Of a DNA stretch of 64,000 nt, positions 36,183 through 43,709 are shown in pieces. Numbering within the stretch: the first letter of the stretch is position 1; every line of letters begins with the position of its first letter. The translations under genes were made by a program, and so were the position numbers. The notes under the pieces were generated by a model. That model had not been told where the DNA came from. It did no database searches and saw nothing but the letters and a program-made list of their open reading frames with translations. This DNA comes from an uncultured Algibacter sp. (GTDB lineage Bacteria > Bacteroidota > Bacteroidia > Flavobacteriales > Flavobacteriaceae): the NCBI RefSeq assembly GCF_947495675.1, contig NZ_CANLZX010000011.1, forward strand, positions 62,001-126,000. Reading direction: 5' to 3'.

Positions 36183-37127
36183 TTAACTTGTGCGTTTTTC
36201 TAACCATTTTAAAATGTATTTTAAAATTCCAGGTGGGGCCAGATCTAAACTTTGTAAACCTAGAAAAAGCTTTCCTTTATTTTTTACGTTCAATTTAAAT
36301 TTATACCATAATAAAGGTTTCTTGTAAGATCTAAAATACATTAATTGTAAATCTTCTTTTAAAACACAGGTTTTATTTTTTATTTCAATATGATTTGCTA
36401 ATCCTTGAGGAGTAAATTGTGTTTTATTTCTAAATTTATGTTTTATATTATCTACAAAAACTTGTTCATTGTTTTTAAAGTACGTTTCGAAAGTACTTTT
36501 TCTTAATGGGTGTGGTGTATGTTTAAAATTGTAATAATTATTAAAACCTACTAGTTTTGCAGCATTCTGTTGAATACTTTTATGACCTGTTTTTGGTTTT
36601 TTAAATTTCTTATAAAAAATATCTTTATCAAATTTCAGCCATTTGCCTCTTAAAATAGGCAAACCATCTTTAAAAAAATCAGTAGGTTTTGTTTCATTTA
36701 TTAAAAAGAAGTCATCATTAAAGTAAATGAAATGTTCTGCTAAATTTGGTATTCTAAACAAACAAGTTTCAAGGGGTCTGCAATTAAAAGTAGGTAAGAA
36801 TTGCTCGTAACCATTAAATATTGCAGAGTGGTCTACAATTGATACTTTTTTGTATTTAATTTTAGTTTTGTTTTCTTTTAAAAAATTTGGAGTTTGATTA
36901 TCTGTTATTATAAAGATATTTTGAATAAATGAGGCATATTTTAAAATGGAATTAATAGTATATTGAATTTCATTTACCTGGTCAAATCTAGTCCTAAACT
37001 TTTTTGAGCCTAAACTATCTCTATTTTTTAGAAAAGGAAGCATTTTTTCTTTATGCTTTTCATCATCACCATCAACCCATAAAATTACGGCGTCTATAGG
37101 ATGATGTGTTTGATTCGTTTTTGTCAT
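36183..37127 (-). CDS. Stealth-family sugar-phosphate transferase
   Basis: This protein is 314 residues from the ATG at 37127. It carries conserved region 1 (DAVILWVDGDDEKH) and region 2 (TRFDQVNEIQYTINSILKYA, IFIITDNQTP, YFNDDFFLINE). Stealth proteins transfer hexose-1-phosphate to build phosphodiester-linked capsule and resemble GlcNAc-1-phosphotransferase. Start alternatives are ATG 37139 or TTG 37166. The TTG would overlap the upstream gene by ten bases and add a hydrophobic stretch not expected here, so 37127 is preferred. It sits between TupA-like and CDP-glycerol transferase genes. Confidence 0.85.
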   Translation of the reverse strand: MTKTNQTHHPIDAVILWVDGDDEKHKEKMLPFLKNRDSLGSKKFRTRFDQVNEIQYTINSILKYASFIQNIFIITDNQTPNFLKENKTKIKYKKVSIVDHSAIFNGYEQFLPTFNCRPLETCLFRIPNLAEHFIYFNDDFFLINETKPTDFFKDGLPILRGKWLKFDKDIFYKKFKKPKTGHKSIQQNAAKLVGFNNYYNFKHTPHPLRKSTFETYFKNNEQVFVDNIKHKFRNKTQFTPQGLANHIEIKNKTCVLKEDLQLMYFRSYKKPLLWYKFKLNVKNKGKLFLGLQSLDLAPPGILKYILKWLEKRTS

Positions 37128-37156
37128 GATTTGTTGCATCAAAATTAGAAATAACT

Positions 37157-38077
37157 TTAAAGCCAATCAAGCTTAGTAATCTCTTTTTGCCCGTTTTTAA
37201 GTTTAGGAAGTACTATATAATCACCTATAATTTTGTTGTATTCATCTGGAATAAAATCTTTTCTGCCATCAGATGGATAAAAGGTCATTTCTCCAAAAAT
37301 GGCTTTTCCTTCAATAGAATAAAAATCTACACGAACAAAAGGAAAGTTGCCAGCTAAAACCTCAGATAATGCTTTCATTTCATCCAAATTACTAGGTTTA
37401 TTTACTTTAGATGTAATACTCTTTTCAATTTTAACATATCTAAAAGGTAAAGGTTTAAAATCTAAATCATAAAAACCTCTTTTGTGATTTTGTTCTCTGT
37501 CTAAATGTACTTCTAAAAATTTTGCTTCACCATTAAAACAGTAAAACTTATAGTCAATAAGGGAAATACCTCCCTCATCTTTTAAAAGTTTTTCAGCTAT
37601 TAATCTAGGTTGTACATTTTTATAAGCCCATTCTTGTCCTGTTCTATAGTATTGGCTTTTACTTAACCATTTTTTAAACAATTTTGTGGTTTTGACCTTG
37701 TCAAGTTTGTCCTTATCTCTTATAATTAAATTGTAGCTGCTTGCATGTGTTGCTTTTATTATAAATTTATCTGGTAATTCTTCATAGTTTATTTCTTCAG
37801 GACTATTATAAACCCCATAAATTTCATTTAAATATTGTGATCCAATTTTTGTTTCAACATATTCTCTTACCGCATATTTATCTACCAATTGAGTTAATAA
37901 ATTTGGATGATAAAAAACTTTATACCATTGTATTTTCTCATTAAATTCTAATGGGTTGTTTAAGTTTAGTTTTTTTCCTGTGTAATGCTCATAAAGAAAG
38001 TTTGCGTATATTTTAGGAGGTAAAAATTTTAATTTTCTCAACATTTGTATGCTGAACCTGCGTATGTTTTTTAGCAT
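37157..38077 (-). CDS. TupA-like ATP-grasp protein
   Basis: This 306-residue protein shows the ATPgrasp_TupA pattern: LNNPLEFNEKIQWYKVF, LVDKYAVREYVETKIG, LPDKFIIKATHAS, LIAEKLLKDEGGISLIDYKFYCFNGEAKFLEV, and VRVDFYSIEGKAIFGEMTF. TupA was first described in teichuronopeptide synthesis, where an amino acid or similar carboxylate is ligated to a glycan. It is the first gene of the leftward glycan block, behind a TATATTTG element. The likely function is amide decoration of a surface polysaccharide (inference). Confidence 0.83.
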   Translation of the reverse strand: MLKNIRRFSIQMLRKLKFLPPKIYANFLYEHYTGKKLNLNNPLEFNEKIQWYKVFYHPNLLTQLVDKYAVREYVETKIGSQYLNEIYGVYNSPEEINYEELPDKFIIKATHASSYNLIIRDKDKLDKVKTTKLFKKWLSKSQYYRTGQEWAYKNVQPRLIAEKLLKDEGGISLIDYKFYCFNGEAKFLEVHLDREQNHKRGFYDLDFKPLPFRYVKIEKSITSKVNKPSNLDEMKALSEVLAGNFPFVRVDFYSIEGKAIFGEMTFYPSDGRKDFIPDEYNKIIGDYIVLPKLKNGQKEITKLDWL

Positions 38078-38095
38078 TATTTATTATAATTTCAA

Positions 38096-38103
38096 CAAAT
38101 ATA
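38096..38103 (-). promoter_or_regulatory. candidate -7 element (TATATTTG) for the glycan block
   Basis: This is a TAnnTTTG match on the minus strand, 18 bases before the ATG at 38077. It would drive the four-gene block down to 34305. No well-spaced TTG was seen. Confidence 0.5.
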
Positions 38104-38155
38104 ATTAAAACTAATAGGACTGTTTTAAAGATAGAATTTAATAAGTATTTAACAC

Positions 38156-38188
38156 AAAAAAGGGCAACTAATTAAAGAAGCCCTTTTT
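38156..38188 (-). terminator. terminator of dapD
   Basis: The stem AAAAAAGGGC/GCCCTTTTT has a 14-base loop and lies 20 bases after the dapD stop. A T-run follows on the minus strand. Confidence 0.7.
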
Positions 38189-38208
38189 AATGTTTTACAG
38201 CTATTTGT

Positions 38209-39024
38209 TTATACAGCAACACTATGCTCACGAAGTGCATCGTTAAGCGATGTCTTTTTATTTGTACTTTCTTTACGTTTACCAATAATTAATGCACAAG
38301 GTACATTATAGCTTCCAGAAGGGAATTCTTTAGCATAACTACCAGGAATTACAACAGAACGCGCAGGTACTATACCTTTATACTCTACAGGTTTATCTCC
38401 AGTTACATCAATAATTTTAGTACTCATTGTTAAAACAACGCCTGCTCCTAAAACAGCTTCGGTTTCAACACGTACACCTTCAACAACTATACAACGACTG
38501 CCAATAAAGGCATTGTCTTCAATAATAACTGGAGCAGCTTGTAAAGGTTCTAAAACACCGCCAATACCAACACCTCCAGATAAATGCACATTTTTACCAA
38601 TTTGAGCACAACTACCAACAGTAGCCCAAGTATCAACCATAGTACCTTCATCTACATAAGCTCCAATATTAACGTAACTTGGCATTAATATAGTGCCAGC
38701 AGATATATAAGCACCATGTCTTGCAACAGCATTTGGCACAACTCTAATACCACGTTCGGCAAAGTTTTTCTTTAAAGGTATTTTATCATGGTATTCAAAT
38801 ATACCTGCCTCTAAAGTTTCCATTTTTTGAATAGGGAAATATAAAACTACCGCTTTTTTAACCCATTCGTTAACTTGCCACCCACCAGTAATAGGTTCGG
38901 CCACTCTTAATTCACCTTTATCTAATAAATCTACTACGGTTCTTATAGCTGTGGTGGTTGTTTCTTCTTTTAAAAGTTCTCTATTATCCCAAGCTTTCTC
39001 TATGATTTGTTGTAATTCTGTCAT
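38209..39024 (-). CDS. dapD: 2,3,4,5-tetrahydropyridine-2,6-dicarboxylate N-succinyltransferase
   Basis: This 271-residue trimeric left-handed beta-helix acyltransferase of the succinylase branch of diaminopimelate/lysine synthesis uses succinyl-CoA, the product handled by sucC. An N-terminal helical domain is followed by hexapeptide repeats (VPNAVARHGAYISAGTILMP, NIGAYVDEGTMVDTWATVGS, QIGKNVHLSGGVGIGGVLEP, EDNAFIGSRCIVVEGVRV). The conserved end has PSGSYNVPCALIIGKR. It is monocistronic with its own terminator. Confidence 0.96.
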   Translation of the reverse strand: MTELQQIIEKAWDNRELLKEETTTTAIRTVVDLLDKGELRVAEPITGGWQVNEWVKKAVVLYFPIQKMETLEAGIFEYHDKIPLKKNFAERGIRVVPNAVARHGAYISAGTILMPSYVNIGAYVDEGTMVDTWATVGSCAQIGKNVHLSGGVGIGGVLEPLQAAPVIIEDNAFIGSRCIVVEGVRVETEAVLGAGVVLTMSTKIIDVTGDKPVEYKGIVPARSVVIPGSYAKEFPSGSYNVPCALIIGKRKESTNKKTSLNDALREHSVAV

Positions 39025-39178
39025 TGATATTTATTTTTTGTAAATATAATAGCTATCATTTAAAAATGCATTGAAATAGATGTAATAATAACTAGAAATC
39101 TATAAGAAATATTCAATTTATAGTATGTTTTTAAAGGTTTAAAATGTGCATTTAATCTTTTTAGTTAATCTATTTTAG

Positions 39179-39237
39179 GTTGAAACACGAAACAAGGTGT
39201 TTTTTGTCGATAAATTATGTATTTCAACTATTTATCG
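39179..39237. repeat. two interleaved inverted repeats
   Basis: GTTGAAACAC (39179-39188) pairs with GTATTTCAAC (39219-39228) with one mismatch. CGATAAAT (39208-39215) pairs perfectly with ATTTATCG (39230-39237). The arms interleave, so the two pairings could form alternative structures or mark overlapping operator sites, about 60-115 bases upstream of the promoter. Confidence 0.5.
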
Positions 39238-39295
39238 GTAAAAACAAGACGGTTCTCTTATCATCGAAAAAACGTGGCATATATCTAATTTATTG

Positions 39296-39325
39296 TTGTT
39301 AAAGGTGCTTCTCGATATATATTTG
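39296..39325 (+). promoter_or_regulatory. full Bacteroidota promoter TTG-N19-TATATTTG
   Basis: TTG at 39296-39298 and TATATTTG at 39318-39325 are separated by exactly 19 bases. The -7 element lies 23 bases before the ATG at 39349. Confidence 0.75.
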
Positions 39326-39348
39326 AATCATCAAACAATGATAATTAA

Positions 39349-39660
39349 ATGAAAAAAAATCTTTACATACTATTAATTTTATTACTTACTGTTTCTTTCG
39401 GGAATGCACAAAGTGCTACTGAAACTGCTGAGACGGAATCTAATAAAACTATTTCTGTATCTAACGATAGTGAAATAGCTCCTTTATCTATAGAGGTTAA
39501 TACTACTAAAGACAATGATTCATTATTAATTGATGCTTCTCAAGTAAACGAAACAATTGCACGTAGCTCTAGTGATATTAGAATTTACTTAAACCGTAAA
39601 AGAAAAGTAAGTAACATCAATTTATTATTTAAAGAAATAAACAAGGCTATTAGAGCTTAA
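39349..39660 (+). CDS. small secreted protein of unknown function
   Basis: This 103-residue product has an obvious Sec signal peptide, MKKNLYILLILLLTVSFGNAQ (cleavage after NA or GNAQ). A Thr/Glu/Asp-rich low-complexity stretch (23-60) follows, then a basic C-terminus (RIYLNRKRKVSNINLLFKEINKAIR) that may form an amphipathic helix. There are no cysteines and no catalytic motif. It is mature-exported, probably to the periplasm or outside. A consensus promoter and a strong terminator make it a single-gene unit, which suggests real expression. The family was not recognised. Confidence 0.7.
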   Translation: MKKNLYILLILLLTVSFGNAQSATETAETESNKTISVSNDSEIAPLSIEVNTTKDNDSLLIDASQVNETIARSSSDIRIYLNRKRKVSNINLLFKEINKAIRA

Positions 39661-39698
39661 ACGATAATGTTCAAGTATTAATATTAAGGTTAATAATT

Positions 39699-39738
39699 AA
39701 GAAAGGCTGTCCAAAAAGGATAGCCTTTCTTGTTTTTT
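39699..39738 (+). terminator. rho-independent terminator of the small secreted-protein gene
   Basis: A 14-bp stem (AAGAAAGGCTGTCC/GGATAGCCTTTCTT, one wobble) has a 5-base A loop and a TGTTTTTT tail, 38 bases after the stop codon. It ends five bases before the ruvX promoter element. Confidence 0.88.
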
Positions 39739-39742
39739 AAGT

Positions 39743-39750
39743 TATTTTTG
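39743..39750 (+). promoter_or_regulatory. candidate -7 element (TATTTTTG) for ruvX
   Basis: This is a TAnnTTTG match 12 bases before the ATG at 39763. It fits the chosen start and excludes the upstream in-frame start at 39730. Confidence 0.55.
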
Positions 39751-39762
39751 CAAAAAAGAAGT

Positions 39763-40173
39763 ATGGCAAGAATTCTAGCAATTGATTTTGGTACTAAAAG
39801 AACTGGTATAGCGGTAACTGATGAGTTACAGATTATAGCATCAGGACTTACAACAGTTAATACAAAAGAATTACTTTCATTTTTAAAAGATTATATTAAA
39901 AAAGAAACTGTTGAATTATTTCTAATAGGTGAGCCTAAACAAATGGATAATTCAGCATCAGAGAGTGAAGTACACATAATTAAGTTTATTTCAAAGTTAG
40001 AAAAAGCTATTCCTAACATACCTATTAAAAGAGTTGATGAGCGCTTCACATCAAAAATGGCATTTCAAACGATGATTGATAGTGGCTTAAAAAAGAATCA
40101 AAGAAAAAATAAAGCACTTGTAGACGAAATTAGTGCAACACTAATATTACAAAGTTATTTATATTCTAAATAG
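39763..40173 (+). CDS. ruvX: Holliday junction resolvase-like protein (YqgF/RuvX family)
   Basis: This is a 136-residue RNase H-fold protein. It opens MARILAIDFGTKRTGIAV with the first catalytic Asp (DFG). The second acidic strand is LFLIGEPKQMDN, followed by VDERFTSKMA, and the last is KALVDEISATLILQSYL. The family acts in 16S rRNA 5'-end processing and has been proposed as a crossover-junction nuclease. The start at 39763 was chosen because the longer frame begins within the preceding terminator and its -7 element lies between. Confidence 0.93.
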   Translation: MARILAIDFGTKRTGIAVTDELQIIASGLTTVNTKELLSFLKDYIKKETVELFLIGEPKQMDNSASESEVHIIKFISKLEKAIPNIPIKRVDERFTSKMAFQTMIDSGLKKNQRKNKALVDEISATLILQSYLYSK

Positions 40174-40230
40174 CTAATTTCAAAAAAGAATAAATATTTG
40201 TTAAATACAAGGCATAAAGTATAAGAATTG

Positions 40231-40238
40231 TATTTTTG
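40231..40238 (+). promoter_or_regulatory. candidate -7 element (TATTTTTG) for def
   Basis: This is a TAnnTTTG match 22 bases before the def ATG at 40261. No well-spaced TTG was seen. Confidence 0.5.
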
Positions 40239-40260
40239 CAAAGATTAATAATAGCACAGA

Positions 40261-40851
40261 ATGATTTTACCAATAGTAGCCTACGGAGACCCGGTTTTAA
40301 AAAAGAAAGCCAAAGATATTACTAAAGATTATAAGAATTTTGATACTCTTTTAGAAAACATGTTTGAAACCATGTATAATGCTTATGGCGTTGGTCTTGC
40401 TGCACCTCAAATAGGATTGCCTATTCGTATGTTTTTGGTTGATACCACACCGTTTTCTGAAGATGAAGATTTATCAAAAGAAGAACAAGAAGCTTTAAAT
40501 GGCTTTAAGCGTGTGTTTATTAATGCCAAAATTGTTAAGGAAGAAGGTGATGAGTGGGCTTTTAATGAAGGTTGTTTAAGTATTCCAGATGTAAGAGAAG
40601 ATGTATTTAGAAAACCTATAATAACCATAGAGTATCTAGATGAAAATTTTAAACCACATAAAGAATCATTTGACGGTTTAATAGCTAGAGTTATCCAACA
40701 TGAATATGATCATATTGAGGGTGTTTTATTTACAGATAAATTATCCAGTTTAAAAAAGCGATTAATTAAAGGTAGACTAACTAATATTTCTAAAGGAAAA
40801 ATAAATGTAGACTACAGAATGCGTTTCCCAGATCAAAAAAAGAGAAGATAA
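40261..40851 (+). CDS. def: peptide deformylase
   Basis: This 196-residue Fe(II) hydrolase removes the N-formyl group from nascent proteins. All three family motifs are present: GVGLAAPQIG (motif 1), EGCLSIPD (motif 2, metal-ligand Cys) and VIQHEYDHIEGVLF (motif 3, HExxH with the two metal histidines). The C-terminal tail is rich in basic residues (RKKR-like end), as in type I/II flavobacterial enzymes. It is followed after 54 bases by the DUF5606 gene, forming a ruvX-def-DUF5606 rightward series with separate promoter elements. Confidence 0.97.
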   Translation: MILPIVAYGDPVLKKKAKDITKDYKNFDTLLENMFETMYNAYGVGLAAPQIGLPIRMFLVDTTPFSEDEDLSKEEQEALNGFKRVFINAKIVKEEGDEWAFNEGCLSIPDVREDVFRKPIITIEYLDENFKPHKESFDGLIARVIQHEYDHIEGVLFTDKLSSLKKRLIKGRLTNISKGKINVDYRMRFPDQKKRR

Positions 40852-40905
40852 TATTTGCAATACAACAATAAACATTTGATATTTGCGCCTTTCAAAAAAT
40901 AATTT

Positions 40906-41325
40906 ATGAGTTTAGAAAAAGTAATTTCAATTTCAGGAAAACCAGGATTGTTCAAGTTAATTACACAAACACGTGGTGGTTTTGTAGCAGAATCGTTAAT
41001 TGATAACAAACGTATTTCTGTGAGTATACAAAATAATGTAAGCGTATTAAGTGAAATTGCTATTTATACTTTAACTGAAGAGGTACCTTTACGTCAAGTA
41101 TTTCAAAATATTAAAGAAAAAGAAAATGGTGAAAAAACTTCGGTTAAACCAAAAGATAGTAAAGACAAATTAGAAGAATATTTCTTTAATGTTTTACCAG
41201 ACTATGATGAAGATAGAGTTTATGCAAGCGATATAAAAAAAGTTATTCAATGGTATAACCTATTGCAAGAACATAATATGTTAGATTTATTAACCGATGA
41301 AAAAGTATCGGACGAAGAAGAATAA
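40906..41325 (+). CDS. DUF5606 domain protein
   Basis: This 139-residue protein starts MSLEKVISISGKPGLFKL, followed by QTRGGFVAESLIDNKRISV. This is the beta-barrel DUF5606 domain restricted to Bacteroidota. The second half has a charged linker and a helical end (LPDYDEDRVYASDIKKVIQWYNLLQEHNML). The function is unknown. It commonly neighbours def and ruvX in this group, as here. A clear terminator follows. Confidence 0.87.
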   Translation: MSLEKVISISGKPGLFKLITQTRGGFVAESLIDNKRISVSIQNNVSVLSEIAIYTLTEEVPLRQVFQNIKEKENGEKTSVKPKDSKDKLEEYFFNVLPDYDEDRVYASDIKKVIQWYNLLQEHNMLDLLTDEKVSDEEE

Positions 41326-41348
41326 AAATTCAATTTTAATATATTTTT

Positions 41349-41376
41349 AAAACCTCCCATAAATGGAGGTTTTTTT
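41349..41376 (+). terminator. rho-independent terminator after the DUF5606 gene
   Basis: The 9-bp stem AAAACCTCC/GGAGGTTTT has a 7-base loop and runs into a T-tract, 23 bases after the stop. Confidence 0.87.
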
Positions 41377-41443
41377 ATGTCTTTTTTGTAAGTTTTACTT
41401 AAGTTTTTAGACTATTTAGTTTCTAACAAAACTATTAATAACA

Positions 41444-42115
41444 ATGAACTCACTCTGGTTTTTTGACGATGTTAACCTTTTTAAGGTGCTTTGTCCACAT
41501 AAATTCAAGGCCTATAAAAAGGATCATGATTTTGATGCTTACAAAAAGCAAGATTATATCTATTTTGAAGAAGACTCTGCTAATAAAGTATATCTAATTG
41601 AAAAAGGAAAAGTAAAAATCGGTTATTATAGCGAAGATGGAGCTGAGGTTGTAAAAGCTATTTTAACACGTGGTGAAATTTTTGGTGAAACCGCTATTTT
41701 AGGAGAGTCTAAAAGAGAAGAGTTTGCCCAATCCATTGATAATAGTACAAGTATTTGCCCTGTTGGTGTAAATACAATGCATGAATTAATGCGGAATAAT
41801 CAAACTTTTACTTTAAAAATATATAAGGTTATTGGTTTTAGATTAAAAAAACTTGAAAGGCGCTTACAGTTATTGCTTTTCAAAGATGCCAAAACAAGAC
41901 TAATAGAATTTTTAGACGAATTATGTTCAGATTACGGATATGATTGTGAAAAAACAGGCGATAAAATTATTCAACATCCATACACTCAAAAAGATATTGC
42001 TTCATTAATTGGTACTTCAAGACCAACACTAAATATTCTTTTAAATGAATTAAAAGAAGAAAACATTATTGAATTTAGTAGAAAAGAGATAAGAATTCAT
42101 CATAAAAGTGCGTAA
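41444..42115 (+). CDS. Crp/Fnr family transcriptional regulator
   Basis: This 223-residue protein has a cyclic-nucleotide-binding-type beta-roll (about 20-120; KVYLIEKGKVKIGYYSEDGAEVVKAILTRGEIFGETAILGE), a dimerisation helix, and a C-terminal winged helix with recognition helix YTQKDIASLIGTSRPTLNILLNELKEE. The beta-roll keeps the FGE pattern but not the full Arg-Ser cAMP pocket, and there is no Fnr-type N-terminal cysteine cluster, so the ligand is unknown. The stop codon lies inside a dyad at 42114-42133, a plausible own operator. The next genes are a lipoprotein and a TlpA thioredoxin. Confidence 0.92.
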   Translation: MNSLWFFDDVNLFKVLCPHKFKAYKKDHDFDAYKKQDYIYFEEDSANKVYLIEKGKVKIGYYSEDGAEVVKAILTRGEIFGETAILGESKREEFAQSIDNSTSICPVGVNTMHELMRNNQTFTLKIYKVIGFRLKKLERRLQLLLFKDAKTRLIEFLDELCSDYGYDCEKTGDKIIQHPYTQKDIASLIGTSRPTLNILLNELKEENIIEFSRKEIRIHHKSA

Positions 42116-42133
42116 TGTTAGATAGCTAACATT
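42114..42133. promoter_or_regulatory. palindrome AATGTTAG-N4-CTAACATT, candidate Crp/Fnr site
   Basis: This perfect 8-bp dyad overlaps the regulator stop codon. It is centred at about 42123.5, roughly 42 bases before the transcription start predicted from the -7 element at 42153-42160. Class II activators of the Crp/Fnr family bind at -41.5. The TGTTA...TAACA half-sites are of the kind used by this family. Confidence 0.5.
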
Positions 42134-42152
42134 TTATAATATATACATGGTA

Positions 42153-42160
42153 TAATTTTG
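42153..42160 (+). promoter_or_regulatory. candidate -7 element (TAATTTTG) for the lipoprotein gene
   Basis: This is a TAnnTTTG match 30 bases before the ATG at 42191. No TTG lies at the usual spacing, as expected for a promoter needing an activator. Confidence 0.5.
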
Positions 42161-42190
42161 AAGTATTAAAAAACTTTAAAAAAATAAACC

Positions 42191-43072
42191 ATGATTAAAA
42201 AAATGTTTTTAGCAGTATTAGCAATAGGTATTTTTGCTAGTTCTTGTAGTAATGATGACGATGGAGTTGCAACATCAAGATTAACTTTATCATTAGATGG
42301 ATTAGAAAATTTAGGAACCGATTTTGTATATGAAGGTTGGATTATCGTAGATGGTAACCCAGTATCAACAGGTGTATTTACTGTTGATGATTCAGGTACT
42401 TTATCTGAAACAAGTTTTCAAGTAATGAAAGAAACCTTGGATGCAGCAACAACTTTTGTATTATCAATAGAGCCAGCTAACGATCCAGATCCTGCACCAG
42501 CAGATACAAAACTATTAGTTGGTAACTTTTCAGGTAACACAGCAAATGTTGGGTCTGAAGGTATCGTAGCAGATTTTGCTTCTGCGTCTGGTAAATATAT
42601 TTTAGCAACACCTACAGATATGGATATGACTAATGAATCAAGCGGAGTTTGGTTTTTAGATAATTCAAGTGGTAGCCCAGTTACAGGATTAAACTTACCA
42701 ACGCTTTCTGCTGGTTGGCAATATGAAGGTTGGGTGGTTTTTGATGGTACTCCAGTATCAACAGGTACATTTTTAGATCCAGCAATGGCAGATGATAATG
42801 CTGCAACTTCACCTTTTAAAGGAAGTGCAGGTAATGGACCAGGATATCCAGGTGAAGATTACGTAATGGGAACTGCTGCCGGAATTCAATTTCCAACTGA
42901 TTTAAAAGAAAGAACTATTGTAATTTCTGTAGAGCCAAGTCCAGATAATAGTGCAGCACCATTCGCTTTAAAGCCATTGGCACATATGGTACCAGCTAAT
43001 GCGGCAGATCATACTGCCATTTCAATGGGAGCAGGGCCAGTATCTAGTTTAAGTGGTACCGTTTCAAGATAA
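42191..43072 (+). CDS. lipoprotein with two RskA-like (anti-sigma-K C-terminal) repeats
   Basis: This is a 293-residue protein. The signal sequence ends FASSCSNDDDG: a lipobox Cys (about 19) followed by an acidic run, resembling the Bacteroidota signal for surface export of lipoproteins. The body has two similar halves (about 30-145 and 155-290), each with a strand of the form YEGWxxxDGxPVSTGxF and later a VLSIEP/VISVEP strand. That pattern is seen in the C-terminal domain of anti-sigma-K factors (RskA). There is no transmembrane anti-sigma part, so an anti-sigma role is doubtful here. It is probably a cell-surface domain duplication. Expression may be controlled by the adjacent Crp/Fnr protein. 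Confidence 0.75.
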   Translation: MIKKMFLAVLAIGIFASSCSNDDDGVATSRLTLSLDGLENLGTDFVYEGWIIVDGNPVSTGVFTVDDSGTLSETSFQVMKETLDAATTFVLSIEPANDPDPAPADTKLLVGNFSGNTANVGSEGIVADFASASGKYILATPTDMDMTNESSGVWFLDNSSGSPVTGLNLPTLSAGWQYEGWVVFDGTPVSTGTFLDPAMADDNAATSPFKGSAGNGPGYPGEDYVMGTAAGIQFPTDLKERTIVISVEPSPDNSAAPFALKPLAHMVPANAADHTAISMGAGPVSSLSGTVSR

Positions 43073-43093
43073 AAATAATTTTTTTTGTTAGAT

Positions 43094-43130
43094 TTAAGGC
43101 ATGGTTTCTGTTTTTGAAACTGTGCCTTAA
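43094..43130 (+). terminator. strong hairpin between the lipoprotein gene and tlpA
   Basis: The 15-bp stem TTAAGGCATGGTTTC/GAAACTGTGCCTTAA (two wobbles) has a 7-base loop. The 3' tail is only weakly T-rich (TAATTT), and it ends nine bases before the tlpA ATG. It could be a terminator, an attenuator or a stability element. Confidence 0.55.
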
Positions 43131-43139
43131 TAATTTAAA

Positions 43140-43709
43140 ATGAAAATATCAAAAAGTAAAATAAAGAATATCATATTTTTTATAATGATTGGGGTGTTAC
43201 TATTTCCTAAAACCCGACAACCTATTCAAGTATTACTTCATAAAACATTGGCTGTTTTTAGCCCTTCAATCAATGATGCTTCAAATCAAATTAAAATCGA
43301 TGATTATAATTGGAGGTTGAAAGACGAAAATGGTACTGTTTTTAATTTTGAACAACTAAAAGACAAAGTGGTATTAGTTAATTTTTGGGCAACTTGGTGT
43401 CCTCCTTGTATTGCAGAAATGCCTAGTATGCAATCACTATACAACGATTATAAAGGTAAAATTGAATTTGTTTTTGTTTCTAATGAAGACAATTTAAAAA
43501 TCGATAAATTTAAAAGTGAAAATGATTATACCTTTAAAGTATATAGCCCAATAACAAAATATCCAGAAGGATTTAATGTTTCAAGTATACCTAGAACTTT
43601 CTTAATTGATAAAACAGGAAATATTGTAATTGATAAAACAGGTGCTGCAAATTGGAATAGTAAAACTGTTAGAACTACAATTGATAAGTTATTATCTACA
43701 AAGTTTTGA
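43140..43709 (+). CDS. TlpA-family membrane-anchored thioredoxin
   Basis: This 189-residue protein has an N-terminal membrane anchor (about 10-30, IIFFIMIGVLLFPK). A thioredoxin-fold domain follows with the redox motif WATWCPPCIAEMPS, the cis-Pro in VSSIPRTFLIDKTG, and the characteristic RLKDENGTVFNFEQLKDKVVLVNFW entry. It faces the periplasm and probably reduces or delivers electrons to disulphides, for example in cytochrome c maturation; the octaheme cytochrome at 48777 is a possible client. It ends 14 bases into the convergent crtY gene. Confidence 0.92.
   Translation: MKISKSKIKNIIFFIMIGVLLFPKTRQPIQVLLHKTLAVFSPSINDASNQIKIDDYNWRLKDENGTVFNFEQLKDKVVLVNFWATWCPPCIAEMPSMQSLYNDYKGKIEFVFVSNEDNLKIDKFKSENDYTFKVYSPITKYPEGFNVSSIPRTFLIDKTGNIVIDKTGAANWNSKTVRTTIDKLLSTKF

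Larger units (their letters stand above)
39025..39348. other. long divergent leader between dapD and a small secreted protein
   Basis: These 324 bases have no coding frame. They hold a full promoter (39296-39325) for the rightward gene and nested inverted repeats at 39179-39237. No standard promoter for dapD was recognised on the other strand. Confidence 0.5.

Noticed and set aside
39730..39762. Longer start for ruvX
   Set aside because: It begins inside the preceding terminator, and the -7 element for ruvX lies downstream of it.
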